Source: Actinobacillus porcinus (GTDB taxonomy: Bacteria > Pseudomonadota > Gammaproteobacteria > Enterobacterales > Pasteurellaceae). From it: DNA of 64,000 nucleotides. The stretch covers positions 124,001-188,000 of the forward strand of contig NZ_CABFKI010000004.1 of assembly GCF_901764995.1 (NCBI RefSeq), given 5' to 3'. Below the pieces are notes generated by a model. That model worked only from the letters and a program-made list of their open reading frames with translations, was not told the DNA's origin and made no database searches. Shown here one piece after another: positions 39,561 through 49,214 of the stretch (its first letter is position 1; the number at the start of each line of letters is the position of its first letter). The translations under genes were made by a program, and so were the position numbers.

Positions 39561-42113
39561 TTAAATCGAACGTTTTACTTCAACCACTTCGAATACTTCG
39601 ATTTGGTCACCGACTTTTACGTCATTGTAGTTTTTCACGCCAACACCACATTCCATATTGCTACGCACTTCAGAAACGTCATCTTTAAAGCGACGAAGTG
39701 AATCTAATTCCCCTTCGAAAATAACTACGTTGTCGCGTAAAACACGGATTGGTGCAGAACGTTTAATAATCCCTTCAGTCACCATACAACCTGCGATTGC
39801 ACCAAATTTTGGATGACGGAAGACATCACGAACTTCTGCCAAGCCGATGATTTCTTGCTTGAATTCAGGTTGTAACATACCGCTCATTGCTGCTTTGATT
39901 TCGTTTAATAATTCATAAATGATTGAATAATAACGTAAATCAATATTTTCAGTTTCGATCACACGGCGTGCTGAGGCATCGGCACGAACGTTAAAGCCCA
40001 CGATAATTGCATTGGAAGCTGCGGCTAAGGTTGCGTCTGTTTCAGTGATACCACCAACACCGGAACCCACCACTTTCACTTTTACTTCATCCGTTGAAAG
40101 CTCAGCTAATGCTTGGCAAATTGCTTCAACCGAACCTTGTACGTCTGCTTTCACGATCACATTTAATTCTGCCACATCACCTTCGGTCATATTGCTGAAC
40201 ATATTTTCGAGTTTCGCTTTTTGCTGACGCGCTAATTTCACTTCACGGAATTTACCTTGACGGAATAAAGCCACTTCACGGGCTTTTTTCTCATCGCGCA
40301 CCACGGTCGCTTCATCACCCGCCGCAGGAACACCTGAAAGACCTAACACTTCCACTGGGATGGATGGACCCGCTGCGTCAATTTCTTTACCGTTTTCATC
40401 ACGCATTGCACGAACACGACCATATTCAAAGCCACAAAGTACGATGTCGCCTTTGTTTAATGTACCTGATTGAACAAGAATGGTTGCAACCGGACCACGA
40501 CCTTTATCGAGATAAGATTCGATAACAACACCGCTTGCCATACCATCTTTCACCGCGGTTAATTCCAACACTTCAGATTGAAGAATAATTGCATCTAATA
40601 AATCATCAATACCCGTACCTTTTTTCGCAGAAACAGGAACAAATTGAACATCACCACCGAATTTTTCAGAAATGACTTCGTATTGCAATAATTCTTGTTC
40701 TACACGATCCGGATTGGCTTCCGGTTTATCAATTTTGTTTACCGCAACCACTAGCGGCGCGCCTGCTGCTTTAGCGTGTTGGATCGCTTCAATGGTTTGT
40801 GGCATGACACCATCATCTGCTGCAACTACAAGAACAACGATATCTGTTGCTTTCGCACCACGCGCACGCATTGAGGTAAATGCCGCGTGTCCCGGTGTAT
40901 CTAAGAAGGTAATCATCTTACCGTCATCGGTTTCAACGTGATATGCACCGATGTGCTGAGTAATACCACCCGCCTCACCTGCTGCCACTTTCGCTTTACG
41001 AATGTAGTCTAATAATGAGGTTTTACCATGGTCAACGTGACCCATGATCGTCACCACTGGCGCGCGTGTCACTTGTTCAGCATTCACATCACGATCGCCT
41101 AATACCGCTTCTTCTAATTCATTTTCATTACGCAAAATAACTTTGTGACCTAATTCTTCTGCCACAAGTTGTGCAGTCTCTTGATCCAGCACTTGGTTAA
41201 TGGTCACCATTTCGCCCATTTTCATCATTAACTTAATGATTTCAGTAGCTTTTACCGCCATTTTATTCGCTAGTTCAGCAACGGTAATGGTTTCCCCAAT
41301 AACAACATCAGCTTTCGAAACAGAAACAGGTTTAGTAAAGGCTTGTTGAATTGCGCTACCTTTTTTCGCATTTTTTCCTTTACCTTTCAGATCTTTCTGA
41401 TTGCGGCGATCAGCACTGCGCTCATTTTTGCTGCCATTATCATCATCACGGCCGCCTTTCTTCGCCTTAGCAACCTTATTCTTTCCACCACGATTATTAT
41501 TTTCACGGCGGCGATTATCTTCATCTTCCGCTTCACGGGCGTAGCTTGAGGTTAAATGATAATCTGAATAATCTTCTGAACTGCTGTAATTGTCTTCGCT
41601 GTCATCACGTTCTGCATAACGGCGCGCTGCTTCCGCAGCAAGACGCGCTTGTTCTTCTGCTTTTTGACGTGCTAATTCTTCCGCTTTACGTCTTAATTCA
41701 GCTTCTTCCGCTTTGCGTTTTTCTTTTTCAGAATCAGCCGATTTTGCTACCGCACTTTTTTCTTGTTTGGCTTCAGCGGCTTTTTTCGCTTCTTCTTCCG
41801 CTTTAGCTTTCGCTTCAGCCGCCGCTTTTGCTTCCGCTGCGGCTTTTGCTTCTGCGGCTGCTTTTTCTTCTGCTGCACGTTTTTCTGCAGCGGCTTTTTC
41901 TGCAGCTTCTTGCTCTGCTTTTAATTTAGCTTCTTCTTCCGCTTTTTTAGCTGCAACAATAGCTGCCGTATCCACTTTACGGGATTTGCGAACTTCAACT
42001 TGAACCGCTTTCGCTTTTCCACCCGCAGTTGTGCCACTTACAGTAGATTTTTCACGGCGTTTTAAACTGAGTTTTTTTGGTGCGTTTTCCGCATTTTGTT
42101 CTTTATCCGTCAT
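39561..42113 (-). CDS. infB: Translation initiation factor IF-2
   Basis: GTPase that brings fMet-tRNA to the 30S subunit and joins subunits. 850 aa: an N-terminal IF2N segment, a long Ala/Lys/Glu-rich charged linker (about 60-250) with many AAEAK repeats and a [16 protein letters not shown] stretch, a second IF2N domain near 270, then the G domain with [12 protein letters not shown] near 360, DTPGHAAF and NKID, and beta-barrel and C2 domains to the end. Reverse-strand long frames here are artefacts of the repetitive linker. It follows nusA by 12 bp. Confidence 0.97.
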   Translation of the reverse strand: MTDKEQNAENAPKKLSLKRREKSTVSGTTAGGKAKAVQVEVRKSRKVDTAAIVAAKKAEEEAKLKAEQEAAEKAAAEKRAAEEKAAAEAKAAAEAKAAAEAKAKAEEEAKKAAEAKQEKSAVAKSADSEKEKRKAEEAELRRKAEELARQKAEEQARLAAEAARRYAERDDSEDNYSSSEDYSDYHLTSSYAREAEDEDNRRRENNNRGGKNKVAKAKKGGRDDDNGSKNERSADRRNQKDLKGKGKNAKKGSAIQQAFTKPVSVSKADVVIGETITVAELANKMAVKATEIIKLMMKMGEMVTINQVLDQETAQLVAEELGHKVILRNENELEEAVLGDRDVNAEQVTRAPVVTIMGHVDHGKTSLLDYIRKAKVAAGEAGGITQHIGAYHVETDDGKMITFLDTPGHAAFTSMRARGAKATDIVVLVVAADDGVMPQTIEAIQHAKAAGAPLVVAVNKIDKPEANPDRVEQELLQYEVISEKFGGDVQFVPVSAKKGTGIDDLLDAIILQSEVLELTAVKDGMASGVVIESYLDKGRGPVATILVQSGTLNKGDIVLCGFEYGRVRAMRDENGKEIDAAGPSIPVEVLGLSGVPAAGDEATVVRDEKKAREVALFRQGKFREVKLARQQKAKLENMFSNMTEGDVAELNVIVKADVQGSVEAICQALAELSTDEVKVKVVGSGVGGITETDATLAAASNAIIVGFNVRADASARRVIETENIDLRYYSIIYELLNEIKAAMSGMLQPEFKQEIIGLAEVRDVFRHPKFGAIAGCMVTEGIIKRSAPIRVLRDNVVIFEGELDSLRRFKDDVSEVRSNMECGVGVKNYNDVKVGDQIEVFEVVEVKRSI

Positions 42114-42125
42114 TTTCTGCTCCTA

Positions 42126-43661
42126 TTACTCACCAAACCAACAGATATTACGTGCCGCCATAATAAGCTCACCCGCTTTTTCCGGGCTTAATTCTTCAAT
42201 ATCCGCTAAATCATCAACGCCTTGTTCCGCTAACTCTTCCAGAGTTAAGATTTGTTTTTCAGCCAATTTAAAGGCGATATGACGCTCCATACCATCAAGG
42301 TTTAATAAACGTTCTTCGATGTGCGCACTTTCTAAGGCTTTTTCTTCTGCCAACGCTGTCGCTGTAATCGCATCTTTAGCACGAGTTTGTAACTCTTCCA
42401 CTAAATCTTCATCTTCTAAACCATCAATAGCGGTTAGCTCGCTCACCGGCACATAAGCTAATTCTTCAAGGTTGGTAAAGCCTTCATCAATTAAAATTTG
42501 CGCAAATTCTTCGTCAATCTCAAGTGCGGTCATAAATAAGTTTAAAATTTTATTGTCTTCCGCTTGATGTTTTTGTGCCAACTCATCAGTTGTCATTACA
42601 TTTAATGTCCAACCGGTTAATTGAGTCGCTAAACGAACGTTTTGACCATTACGGCCAATCGCTTGCGCTAAATTTGCTGCTTCCACCGCAATATCCATGG
42701 AGTGATTATCTTCATCCACCACAATAGAGCTCACATCTGCAGGTGCCATCGCATTAATCACAAATTGTGCCGGGTTATCATCCCAAAGCACGATATCAAC
42801 ACGCTCACCACCTAATTCATTGGTAATCGCTTGAACACGAGCACCACGCATGCCGACACAAGCACCTACCGGGTCAATACGTTTATCATTGCTTTTTACC
42901 GCAATTTTGGCACGCGAACCCGGGTCACGAGCGGCCCCTTTAATTTCGATAATCTGTTCACCAATTTCCGGCACTTCCAAACGGAATAATTCTTCCAACA
43001 TTACAGGTTTTGCACGTGTAACAAACAATTGGAAACCTTTGCTTTCCGGTGCGACTTTATAAAGCACACCACGAACACGATCCCCCGGACGGAAATTTTC
43101 ACGCGGAAGCATATCTTCGCGAACAATCACCGCTTCTGCTTTAGCCGGATCTTCTTTATTGCCCATTAATTCTAAAATAATGGTTTCACGGTTTACTTTT
43201 TTCACCGTACCAATCACAATTTTGCCTTCTTCATGAAGGAATTGCGCCACAACACGGCTACGTTCTGCATCACGAATTTTGGTGCTAATCACTTGACGTG
43301 CGGTTTGCATCGTAATACGGTCAAAGTCAATGGATTCAATTTGATCTTCAACAACATCTCCAACTTGAATATTTGGATCATCTAAACGTGCTGCTTCCAA
43401 GGTCATTTCTTTCGTTGGATTTGTCACCTCTTCCACGACTGTCCAACGGCGGAACGTATCAAATTCACCTGTTTTGTGATTAATCACCACGCGAACATCA
43501 ATCTCAGACGGTTTATCAACCCCTAAACGCTCTTGTTTTTGAGCATGTTTTTTCTTAGTTGAAAGGGCAATGGCCGCTTCCAACGCTTCAAAAATCACTT
43601 CTTTTGGTAATGATTTTTCGTTTGATACCGCTTCAGCGGCGAATAAAATCTCTTTACTCAT
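42126..43661 (-). CDS. nusA: Transcription termination/antitermination factor NusA
   Basis: RNA polymerase-associated factor that modulates pausing, termination and antitermination. 511 aa: N-terminal polymerase-binding domain ([19 protein letters not shown]), S1 domain from about 135, two KH domains ([17 protein letters not shown] near 270 and [17 protein letters not shown] near 345), and two acidic helix-hairpin repeats at the C-terminus ([36 protein letters not shown]). It lies 27 bp after rimP and 12 bp before infB. Confidence 0.97.
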   Translation of the reverse strand: MSKEILFAAEAVSNEKSLPKEVIFEALEAAIALSTKKKHAQKQERLGVDKPSEIDVRVVINHKTGEFDTFRRWTVVEEVTNPTKEMTLEAARLDDPNIQVGDVVEDQIESIDFDRITMQTARQVISTKIRDAERSRVVAQFLHEEGKIVIGTVKKVNRETIILELMGNKEDPAKAEAVIVREDMLPRENFRPGDRVRGVLYKVAPESKGFQLFVTRAKPVMLEELFRLEVPEIGEQIIEIKGAARDPGSRAKIAVKSNDKRIDPVGACVGMRGARVQAITNELGGERVDIVLWDDNPAQFVINAMAPADVSSIVVDEDNHSMDIAVEAANLAQAIGRNGQNVRLATQLTGWTLNVMTTDELAQKHQAEDNKILNLFMTALEIDEEFAQILIDEGFTNLEELAYVPVSELTAIDGLEDEDLVEELQTRAKDAITATALAEEKALESAHIEERLLNLDGMERHIAFKLAEKQILTLEELAEQGVDDLADIEELSPEKAGELIMAARNICWFGE

Positions 43662-43688
43662 TTTAATAATACCTTTTAATTGAAATCC

Positions 43689-44144
43689 TTAAAATTTTGG
43701 AACTACATTGGCTTTTTGAACATTGCCAAATACAAATACTTGCTCTTGACCATCCACAACTAATGTAATCATATCGTTGTCCACTTTCTCTAATTTACCC
43801 TGCCATTTACGGCGATCCGCAACAGGAATTCGTAAATGAATAGAGACATCTTGTCCAACAAAACGCTCAAATTGCGATAGCGTAAATAATGGGCGATCGA
43901 AACCGGGTGAAGACACTTCAAGATTGTATTTATCGGCAATCGGGTCTTCTACATCTAAAATCGCGCTCACTTGACGGCTTACATCAGCGCAATCTTCGAT
44001 CCCCACGCCACCGTCTTTATCAATAAATAAACGCACAGTCATAAAACGACCTGCACGTTGACATTCAATGCCCCATAGCTCACAGCCTAAGTCCTCAATG
44101 GCCGGTGTAAGCATCTCTTTTAAATTTTGTTCTAATGTTGCCAT
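43689..44144 (-). CDS. rimP: Ribosome maturation factor RimP
   Basis: Assists 30S maturation. The ATG at 44144 ([20 protein letters not shown]) gives 151 aa, the family size; the frame upstream to 44255 passes through terminator hairpins and is not credible. Signature segments are [28 protein letters not shown] and [15 protein letters not shown]. First protein gene of the tRNA-fMet-rimP-nusA-infB operon. Confidence 0.96.
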   Translation of the reverse strand: MATLEQNLKEMLTPAIEDLGCELWGIECQRAGRFMTVRLFIDKDGGVGIEDCADVSRQVSAILDVEDPIADKYNLEVSSPGFDRPLFTLSQFERFVGQDVSIHLRIPVADRRKWQGKLEKVDNDMITLVVDGQEQVFVFGNVQKANVVPKF

Positions 44145-44173
44145 TATGTTCCTACTTATCCTTTTTATGGACG

Positions 44174-44195
44174 TAAAAAAAGCGCTTAACGCGCT
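44174..44195 (-). terminator. Second intrinsic terminator in the rimP leader
   Basis: Stem AGCGC/GCGCT with loop TTAAC, then T7 on the minus strand, 30 bp upstream of the rimP ATG. Confidence 0.7.
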
Positions 44196-44223
44196 CAGTG
44201 AAATTTTTCCAAATTTTACGTAC

Positions 44224-44252
44224 AAAAAAACCCAAATTTCAAATTTGGGTTT
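44224..44252 (-). terminator. First intrinsic terminator after tRNA-fMet
   Basis: Perfect inverted repeat AAACCCAAATTT/AAATTTGGGTTT with T7 on the minus strand, 35 bp after the tRNA. Together with the next one it should limit read-through into rimP-nusA-infB. Confidence 0.8.
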
Positions 44253-44286
44253 CACTGAACCGTTATTTCTTTCTTAAATTAAGAAG

Positions 44287-44363
44287 TGGTTGCGGGGGCC
44301 GGATTTGAACCGACGGCCTTCGGGTTATGAGCCCGACGAGCTACCAAGCTGCTCCACCCCGCG
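44287..44363 (-). tRNA. Initiator tRNA-fMet (anticodon CAT)
   Basis: 77 nt with encoded CCA. On the minus strand it reads CGCGGGGTGGAGCAGCTTGG at the 5' end with the unpaired C1 of initiators, the anticodon stem GGG/CCC pairs around CTCATAA, and the 3' end is CCCCCGCAACCA. It differs little from E. coli initiator tRNA and is in the metY position before rimP. Confidence 0.97.
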
Positions 44364-44379
44364 TCCGAAATATGCGCGT

Positions 44380-44407
44380 ATTATACGCTTAGTTTCTGTT
44401 ATGTCAA
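44380..44407 (-). promoter_or_regulatory. Consensus promoter of the tRNA-fMet operon
   Basis: Minus strand TTGACA, 16-nt spacer, TATAAT, ending 17 bp before the tRNA; a GC-rich discriminator ACGCGC follows. Confidence 0.85.
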
Positions 44408-44456
44408 GGTTTTCCTAAAAATTAATACAAATTAGGTGTTTTCGCTCTGACAAGGA

Positions 44457-44585
44457 TTAAAAACCAAAACCTGCACCAAGGCTAACTCCGGCACCGCCAT
44501 TGCTTGCACCAAAGCCGCCGCCCACACCGGCGCTACAACCGGATAAAAGTGCGGTCAAAACCAAAACTAAAAATAACTTTTTCAT
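44457..44585 (-). CDS. Tiny glycine-rich lipoprotein
   Basis: 42 residues from the ATG at 44585 to TAA at 44457. Signal peptide MKKLFLVLVLTALLSGC with the lipobox LSGC (Cys17), then a 25-residue mature part made almost only of Gly, Ala, Ser, Val and Phe (GVGGGFGASNGG and GAGVSLGAGFGF). The ATG overlaps the stop of the kinase-like gene as ATGA, so translation is coupled. The signal peptide codes an uptake core (TAL). No family recognised. Confidence 0.75.
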   Translation of the reverse strand: MKKLFLVLVLTALLSGCSAGVGGGFGASNGGAGVSLGAGFGF

Positions 44586-45319
44586 TTTTTCCCCTTTACT
44601 AATTCAAATAATCGATATACCGCCAGCAAATCCTTTCGTGCAATCGGTTTAAATGGCAATAAAAGATAATACAGCCAGCGATATCTTGTTAAAAACTGAA
44701 CACATTCTTCCCAAATTACAGGTTCGCAAGCGTCAGCTAACACCTGAACCGTTGCCACAATATCATCATCACTTAGCTCTTTTGTGCGACATAAACCATG
44801 AAGAAACACTAATACATCACGTTTTTTCTTCCAATTGAGATCGCGCGTATGAGAATGATCTTCTAAGTCAATAAAACGGACTTCACCATTGTCCCAAGCA
44901 ATATCACGAATTGCCGGGCGACCATGTACTAAACCCATTTTATGCAAATTAATCAGTGCCAAGGCAACATCGCGCAGAATATTCTGTTTTTCTACCGCAC
45001 TTTTGGTGGGAAGAATATGATTTAAGGTCTTCCCTACATCTTCCAGCACCAAATAATTCTCCGTTGCCACTAACAAACGCGCGACAGGGGCATGTTTATT
45101 GTCCAAATACAATAAAGTCCGTAATTCTTCTTGAAACAGCTTTTGCGGGTAGGGTTTTAATAAACGCTCAACCCCGGTAAGAATTTCCGGTTGTTTTAAC
45201 CAATATTTTTTCCCTGCATATTCAAAAGGATAAATCCGTTCTCCTTTTTGTTGCTGATAAAGTAATTCAACATAATCAGCAAATTCACGAGTTGACTCAA
45301 TTAACATGATAGATCCCAT
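44582..45319 (-). CDS. Kinase-like (Kdo kinase/Bud32-type fold) protein
   Basis: Cytoplasmic 245-aa protein with a small-kinase layout: the N-lobe Lys in KKYWLKQPE near residue 38, a Glu in the QEELRTLLYL helix, the hinge-like YLVLEDVG, a catalytic-loop equivalent LVHGRPAIRDIAWDNG near 137, and a metal-site equivalent RFIDLEDHS near 154. In typical members the loop reads HGD with a later Asn; here it is HGR with RD, so chemistry may differ. ATG at 45319 or 45307. It is translationally coupled to the small lipoprotein gene. Substrate unknown; an envelope sugar or protein is possible. Confidence 0.65.
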   Translation of the reverse strand: MGSIMLIESTREFADYVELLYQQQKGERIYPFEYAGKKYWLKQPEILTGVERLLKPYPQKLFQEELRTLLYLDNKHAPVARLLVATENYLVLEDVGKTLNHILPTKSAVEKQNILRDVALALINLHKMGLVHGRPAIRDIAWDNGEVRFIDLEDHSHTRDLNWKKKRDVLVFLHGLCRTKELSDDDIVATVQVLADACEPVIWEECVQFLTRYRWLYYLLLPFKPIARKDLLAVYRLFELVKGKK

Positions 45320-45350
45320 AACATCCTAAATGCTTCATCATAAACACCTC

Positions 45351-45378
45351 AAAGTGCGGTGAAATTTTACCGCACTTT
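45351..45378. repeat. Inverted pair of uptake sequences
   Basis: AAAGTGCGGT and ACCGCACTTT separated by 8 bp, just after the symporter stop on the minus strand. It can form a hairpin; no T-run is present. Confidence 0.7.
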
Positions 45379-45384
45379 CAAGGG

Positions 45385-46821
45385 TTATTTCCACAAACGC
45401 GGATCAACACCACGTTTTTTCAATGCGGGATAATGATCAATTTTAAATTCCGGTTCATGGCCTGCTTTCAATTGTTTCTGGAAATCTTTCAACAAAATCC
45501 AAACAAGTGGCGATAAAGCTAACAGTGCAATCAGATTAATCAATGCCATGCTGCCCATTACCGTGTCCGCAAACGCCCACACAATAGAACCTGAGTTAAC
45601 CGCACCAAAGTACACAAAAAATAACACCACTAAACGAAACAACACCACTGCCCAAGTCTTATTTTTCAAAAAACGCATATTGCTTTCCGCATAAGCATAG
45701 TTACCAATAATGGATGAGAAAGCAAAAAACAATAAAATTAACGCCAAGAAATGCACACCAAACTCGCCAATATGATAACTCAGGGCATTTTGTGTCAACG
45801 AAATACTTTGTAAGGATGCCGAACCATAATTATCAGATAATAAAATAATCATCGCCGTACAAGTACAAACCATCATGGTATCCACAAACACACCTAACAT
45901 TTGGATTAAACCTTGGTTAACCGGGTGCTTCACTTCTGCAGTTGCTGCCGCATTAGGCGCCGATCCCATCCCCGCTTCATTTGAGAATAAACCTCGTTTA
46001 ATGCCCATCAACATCGCTGTTGAAAACATCGCACCAAACATGCCGCCTGCCATAGCAGAAAAATCAAAAGCACTGGTGAAAATGAGCTTAAAGACAGAAG
46101 GCAATTTTTCAATATTCATGCCAATAATAATCGCTGTCGTCAGTAAATAAAATAGCGCCATTAAAGGCACAAAACGCGCTGAAACGACTCCAATACGTTT
46201 AACACCACCAAAAATAATCACACCTGAAAGTACAACTAAGACAATACCGACATAATGCCCATTCCAGCCCCAAGCATTGCGGGTCGCTTCAACAATCGAA
46301 TTTGACTGAACCGCATTAAAGGCGAAACCAAAGGTGAAAATTAACGTCACCGCAAAAGCAACCGCCATACAACGTGATTTTAATCCCATGCTGATATAAT
46401 AAGCCGGTCCACCACGATAAGAACCGTCTTTATCTTGAATTTTGAATAATTGGGCTAACGAAGACTCCGCAAAAGCGCTTGACATTCCCATAAAGGCAAC
46501 CAACCACATCCAAAATACAGCACCGGGCCCGCCTAACGCGATTGCCGTTGCTACTCCACTCACATTTCCCACACCAACACGACTGGCTAACCCTGTTGCA
46601 AAGGCTTGAAATGGCGTTAATGCATGTTCAGCCGCTTCACGCCCAAACCACATTTCACGTAAACTTTGCGGAAAAAGACGCAATTGTACAAAACCCGTTG
46701 TGAGAGTAAAAAACAACCCTACCCCCAGCAACATAATAATCACAATGCTCCAAAGCGGCTCATCAATATATTGAATACACCATTCAATGATATGTTGGAA
46801 AAAATCCAATAAATCTGACAT
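45385..46821 (-). CDS. Alanine/glycine:cation symporter (AGCS family)
   Basis: Inner-membrane Na+-coupled amino-acid importer of 478 aa with about ten or eleven spans. Family signatures are ATGLASRVGVGNVSGVATAIALGG in two blocks near 70-93, GGPAYYISMGL near 136, the GAVFWMWLVAF span, KRGLFSNEAGMGSAPNAAA near 275, and the C-terminal DTVMGSMALINLIALL. Comparable genes are called dagA or alsT. It is monocistronic with an uptake-sequence hairpin behind it. Confidence 0.92.
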   Translation of the reverse strand: MSDLLDFFQHIIEWCIQYIDEPLWSIVIIMLLGVGLFFTLTTGFVQLRLFPQSLREMWFGREAAEHALTPFQAFATGLASRVGVGNVSGVATAIALGGPGAVFWMWLVAFMGMSSAFAESSLAQLFKIQDKDGSYRGGPAYYISMGLKSRCMAVAFAVTLIFTFGFAFNAVQSNSIVEATRNAWGWNGHYVGIVLVVLSGVIIFGGVKRIGVVSARFVPLMALFYLLTTAIIIGMNIEKLPSVFKLIFTSAFDFSAMAGGMFGAMFSTAMLMGIKRGLFSNEAGMGSAPNAAATAEVKHPVNQGLIQMLGVFVDTMMVCTCTAMIILLSDNYGSASLQSISLTQNALSYHIGEFGVHFLALILLFFAFSSIIGNYAYAESNMRFLKNKTWAVVLFRLVVLFFVYFGAVNSGSIVWAFADTVMGSMALINLIALLALSPLVWILLKDFQKQLKAGHEPEFKIDHYPALKKRGVDPRLWK

Positions 46822-46966
46822 AAAAAATCCTTAATACCAATGCAAAAGCTCGGCATTTTAAGGTTTTTGAGCTTTAAGGCGAGAAATTTTATAAGAGAAA
46901 AACAAGAAACGGGAATAAATTAAAAATTTTTCAAAAAAATAAAGACTATTTTAGATAAAAATTAAA

Positions 46967-46994
46967 GGCGTGCAAATAAAATTACTCGCACGCC
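46967..46994 (-). terminator. bioD terminator
   Basis: Stem GGCGTGC/GCACGCC with a 14-nt loop, followed on the minus strand by TTTAATTTTTATC, 6 bp after the bioD stop. Confidence 0.8.
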
Positions 46995-46999
46995 CCGTA

Positions 47000-47710
47000 T
47001 TATAATGATTGCAGATGCTCAATGCCCGTAATATATTGCCCCACATCCTGATTTTCAGGCTTGTGAATATAAGGAATTCTGCCCAATAACGGTGCGTTAA
47101 TTTTATTTTTTAACACATCGATAATTTCGGCATAATGGCTCAAGCCTGGGTTAATACGATTTGCAATCCATCCCACTAAAGATAATCCCATGGTTTCAAT
47201 GGCTTTCGCGGTTAACAAGGCATGGTTAACACAGCCTTCTTTGATCCCAACCACAAGAATAACCGGCATTTTATGTTGCGCCACCCAATCACCAAATGTC
47301 AGGTTTTTATTCATCGGGGTTAACCAACCAAAAGCCCCTTCAACTAACACGTTCGCATAGGTAGATTGAAGCCGATTGAGATCTTCATCAATTTTATCCA
47401 ATTTTATACGTTCACTTTCTTGCGTTAACATAGGAACCGTATGGGAAAAGGTATAACTATTTATCTCTTGATAAGTCACATCTTCATTGGTGGAATTCAA
47501 TAACACTAATACATCATGGTTATCTTCCTCACCGTAATCGCTCACATCGCTGTCTAACACATCGCTATAAACAGGTTCATTTTGCCCTGTGGCAATCGGT
47601 TTATAACCCACAATTTGCTTATCTATGGCTTGAAACGCTTGAATGATCGCACGACTCGCGATGGTTTTCCCCACGCCCGTATCCGTGCCTGTGACAAAAA
47701 ATATACTCAT
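47000..47710 (-). CDS. bioD: Dethiobiotin synthetase
   Basis: ATP-dependent ring closure of diaminopelargonic acid in biotin synthesis. 236 aa with the P-loop [17 protein letters not shown] near residue 5-21, the substrate Lys segment GYKPIATGQ near 36, the acidic DVLVLL segment and [12 protein letters not shown] near 120. No other bio gene is adjacent. H. influenzae has two bioD copies; which one this matches cannot be decided here. Confidence 0.94.
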   Translation of the reverse strand: MSIFFVTGTDTGVGKTIASRAIIQAFQAIDKQIVGYKPIATGQNEPVYSDVLDSDVSDYGEEDNHDVLVLLNSTNEDVTYQEINSYTFSHTVPMLTQESERIKLDKIDEDLNRLQSTYANVLVEGAFGWLTPMNKNLTFGDWVAQHKMPVILVVGIKEGCVNHALLTAKAIETMGLSLVGWIANRINPGLSHYAEIIDVLKNKINAPLLGRIPYIHKPENQDVGQYITGIEHLQSL

Positions 47711-47809
47711 TATTATCTCCTACATATTCATCTACTTATTTTTAAGTAAATTTTATGCTGGAAATTTTAGGAGATTTTCAGAAATGAAATATTGAGATAG
47801 CACAAGTTT

Positions 47810-49126
47810 TTATGAACTTTGTGCAATTTTTGATTTAATTGACGCAGAAAAATGGCGCAAGCCTTTTGAATCACCTTGCTTCGCCATCGCCTGCATCGCT
47901 TGTGTTGGGGCATGAAGTAATTTATTGGTTAATTTCAAACTCAATTCTTGCAAAATTTTATCCGCACTTTCGCCTTGCGCTAAAGATGCTAATGCTTTTT
48001 CCAGCAAATCCTGGCGAATTGCTTCGGCATTTTGGCGATAATCACGAATCAGATCTGACGATTGATGTACTTTTAGCCAAGCAAAAAAATCTTGGCATTC
48101 TTCGTCAATAATCCCTTGCGCCTGTTCAGAAGCCTTCTCGCGCTCGCTCATATTTTGTTGAATAATGTGATTTAAATCATCCACAGTATAATGATACACA
48201 CTATCTAATTTAGCCACACTTTCATCCACATCTCGTGGTACCGCAATATCAATCATTAACATGGGTTTATATCGGCGTGCTTTTTGCGCTACTTTCACCA
48301 TCGCTTGCGTCACCAAAACATCCGGACTGCCCGTAGAAGAAATAACTAAATCTGCTTGATTTAAACCTAATTGCAATTGATCTAACCCCAATACTTCGGT
48401 TGGAATTGAAGTCTCTAGTTTCGTCACTAACTCATTCGCACGGCTTAAAGTGCGGTTAGAAATAATTAACTTTTTCACCCCATGACGAAGTAAATGACGA
48501 GCCACTAATTCAATGGTTTCACCGGCACCAATCAACAAAACATTCAATTCCGCCAAACTTTCATAAATCTGACGCGCCAAGGTAGTTGCTGCGTAGGCTA
48601 CGGATACCGCACTTTCACCAATATGGGTTTCGGTACGCACGCGTTTTGCCGCTGCAAAGGTTTTTTGGAATAGACGTGAAAGCTCGCTGGATACCGCAGT
48701 ATGCTGCGTATCATGATAATAATCTTCGCTAATTTGATAGGCTTGTTTAACTTGACCGAGAATTTGCGGCTCACCCAAAATCAATGAATCCAATCCGCAA
48801 GCCACACGCATCAAATGTTCTGCCGCTTGCTGATTTTTATGCAAATAAAGGCAAGATTGTAATTCTAAAATATCCAGCTGATGAATTTGTGCAAACCAAG
48901 CGACACATTCATCGTGCCATTGCGCAGATTGTTCGGGGGGGATCGCTTTATTATGTAAATAGATTTCCGTGCGATTACAGGTTGATAAAATCACCGCACT
49001 TTGTCCTAGGCTAAACTGCTGAATTTGCTGTAACGCAAGTTGGCGTTTTTCGTCTGAAAACGCCACTTTCTCACGCAATCCCACACTGGCTGTTTTATGA
49101 TTAATACCTAGAACTAAAATCGTCAT
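47810..49126 (-). CDS. hemA: Glutamyl-tRNA reductase
   Basis: First committed enzyme of tetrapyrrole synthesis by the C5 route; reduces Glu-tRNA to glutamate-1-semialdehyde with NADPH. 438 aa. The catalytic Cys is in [11 protein letters not shown] near residue 50; [16 protein letters not shown] is the N-terminal signature; [13 protein letters not shown] and the NADPH site [12 protein letters not shown] near 190 follow; the C-terminal helix is a dimerisation domain. H. influenzae lacks the gene and needs hemin, so this is informative about the host. Three uptake cores lie inside the gene. Confidence 0.97.
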   Translation of the reverse strand: MTILVLGINHKTASVGLREKVAFSDEKRQLALQQIQQFSLGQSAVILSTCNRTEIYLHNKAIPPEQSAQWHDECVAWFAQIHQLDILELQSCLYLHKNQQAAEHLMRVACGLDSLILGEPQILGQVKQAYQISEDYYHDTQHTAVSSELSRLFQKTFAAAKRVRTETHIGESAVSVAYAATTLARQIYESLAELNVLLIGAGETIELVARHLLRHGVKKLIISNRTLSRANELVTKLETSIPTEVLGLDQLQLGLNQADLVISSTGSPDVLVTQAMVKVAQKARRYKPMLMIDIAVPRDVDESVAKLDSVYHYTVDDLNHIIQQNMSEREKASEQAQGIIDEECQDFFAWLKVHQSSDLIRDYRQNAEAIRQDLLEKALASLAQGESADKILQELSLKLTNKLLHAPTQAMQAMAKQGDSKGLRHFSASIKSKIAQSS

Positions 49127-49214
49127 AATAAAAATGAAAAAAAGAATCCGCCCCTATTTTAATGCAATTCAGGCGTTGTGCGCAAATTCGTTGCTTCGGT
49201 TTACAAATAAATAC

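Noticed and set aside
41343-42003. Several overlapping plus-strand frames opposite infB
   Set aside because: They arise from the repetitive Ala/Lys/Glu linker of IF-2 read in reverse; low-complexity products with no start signals.
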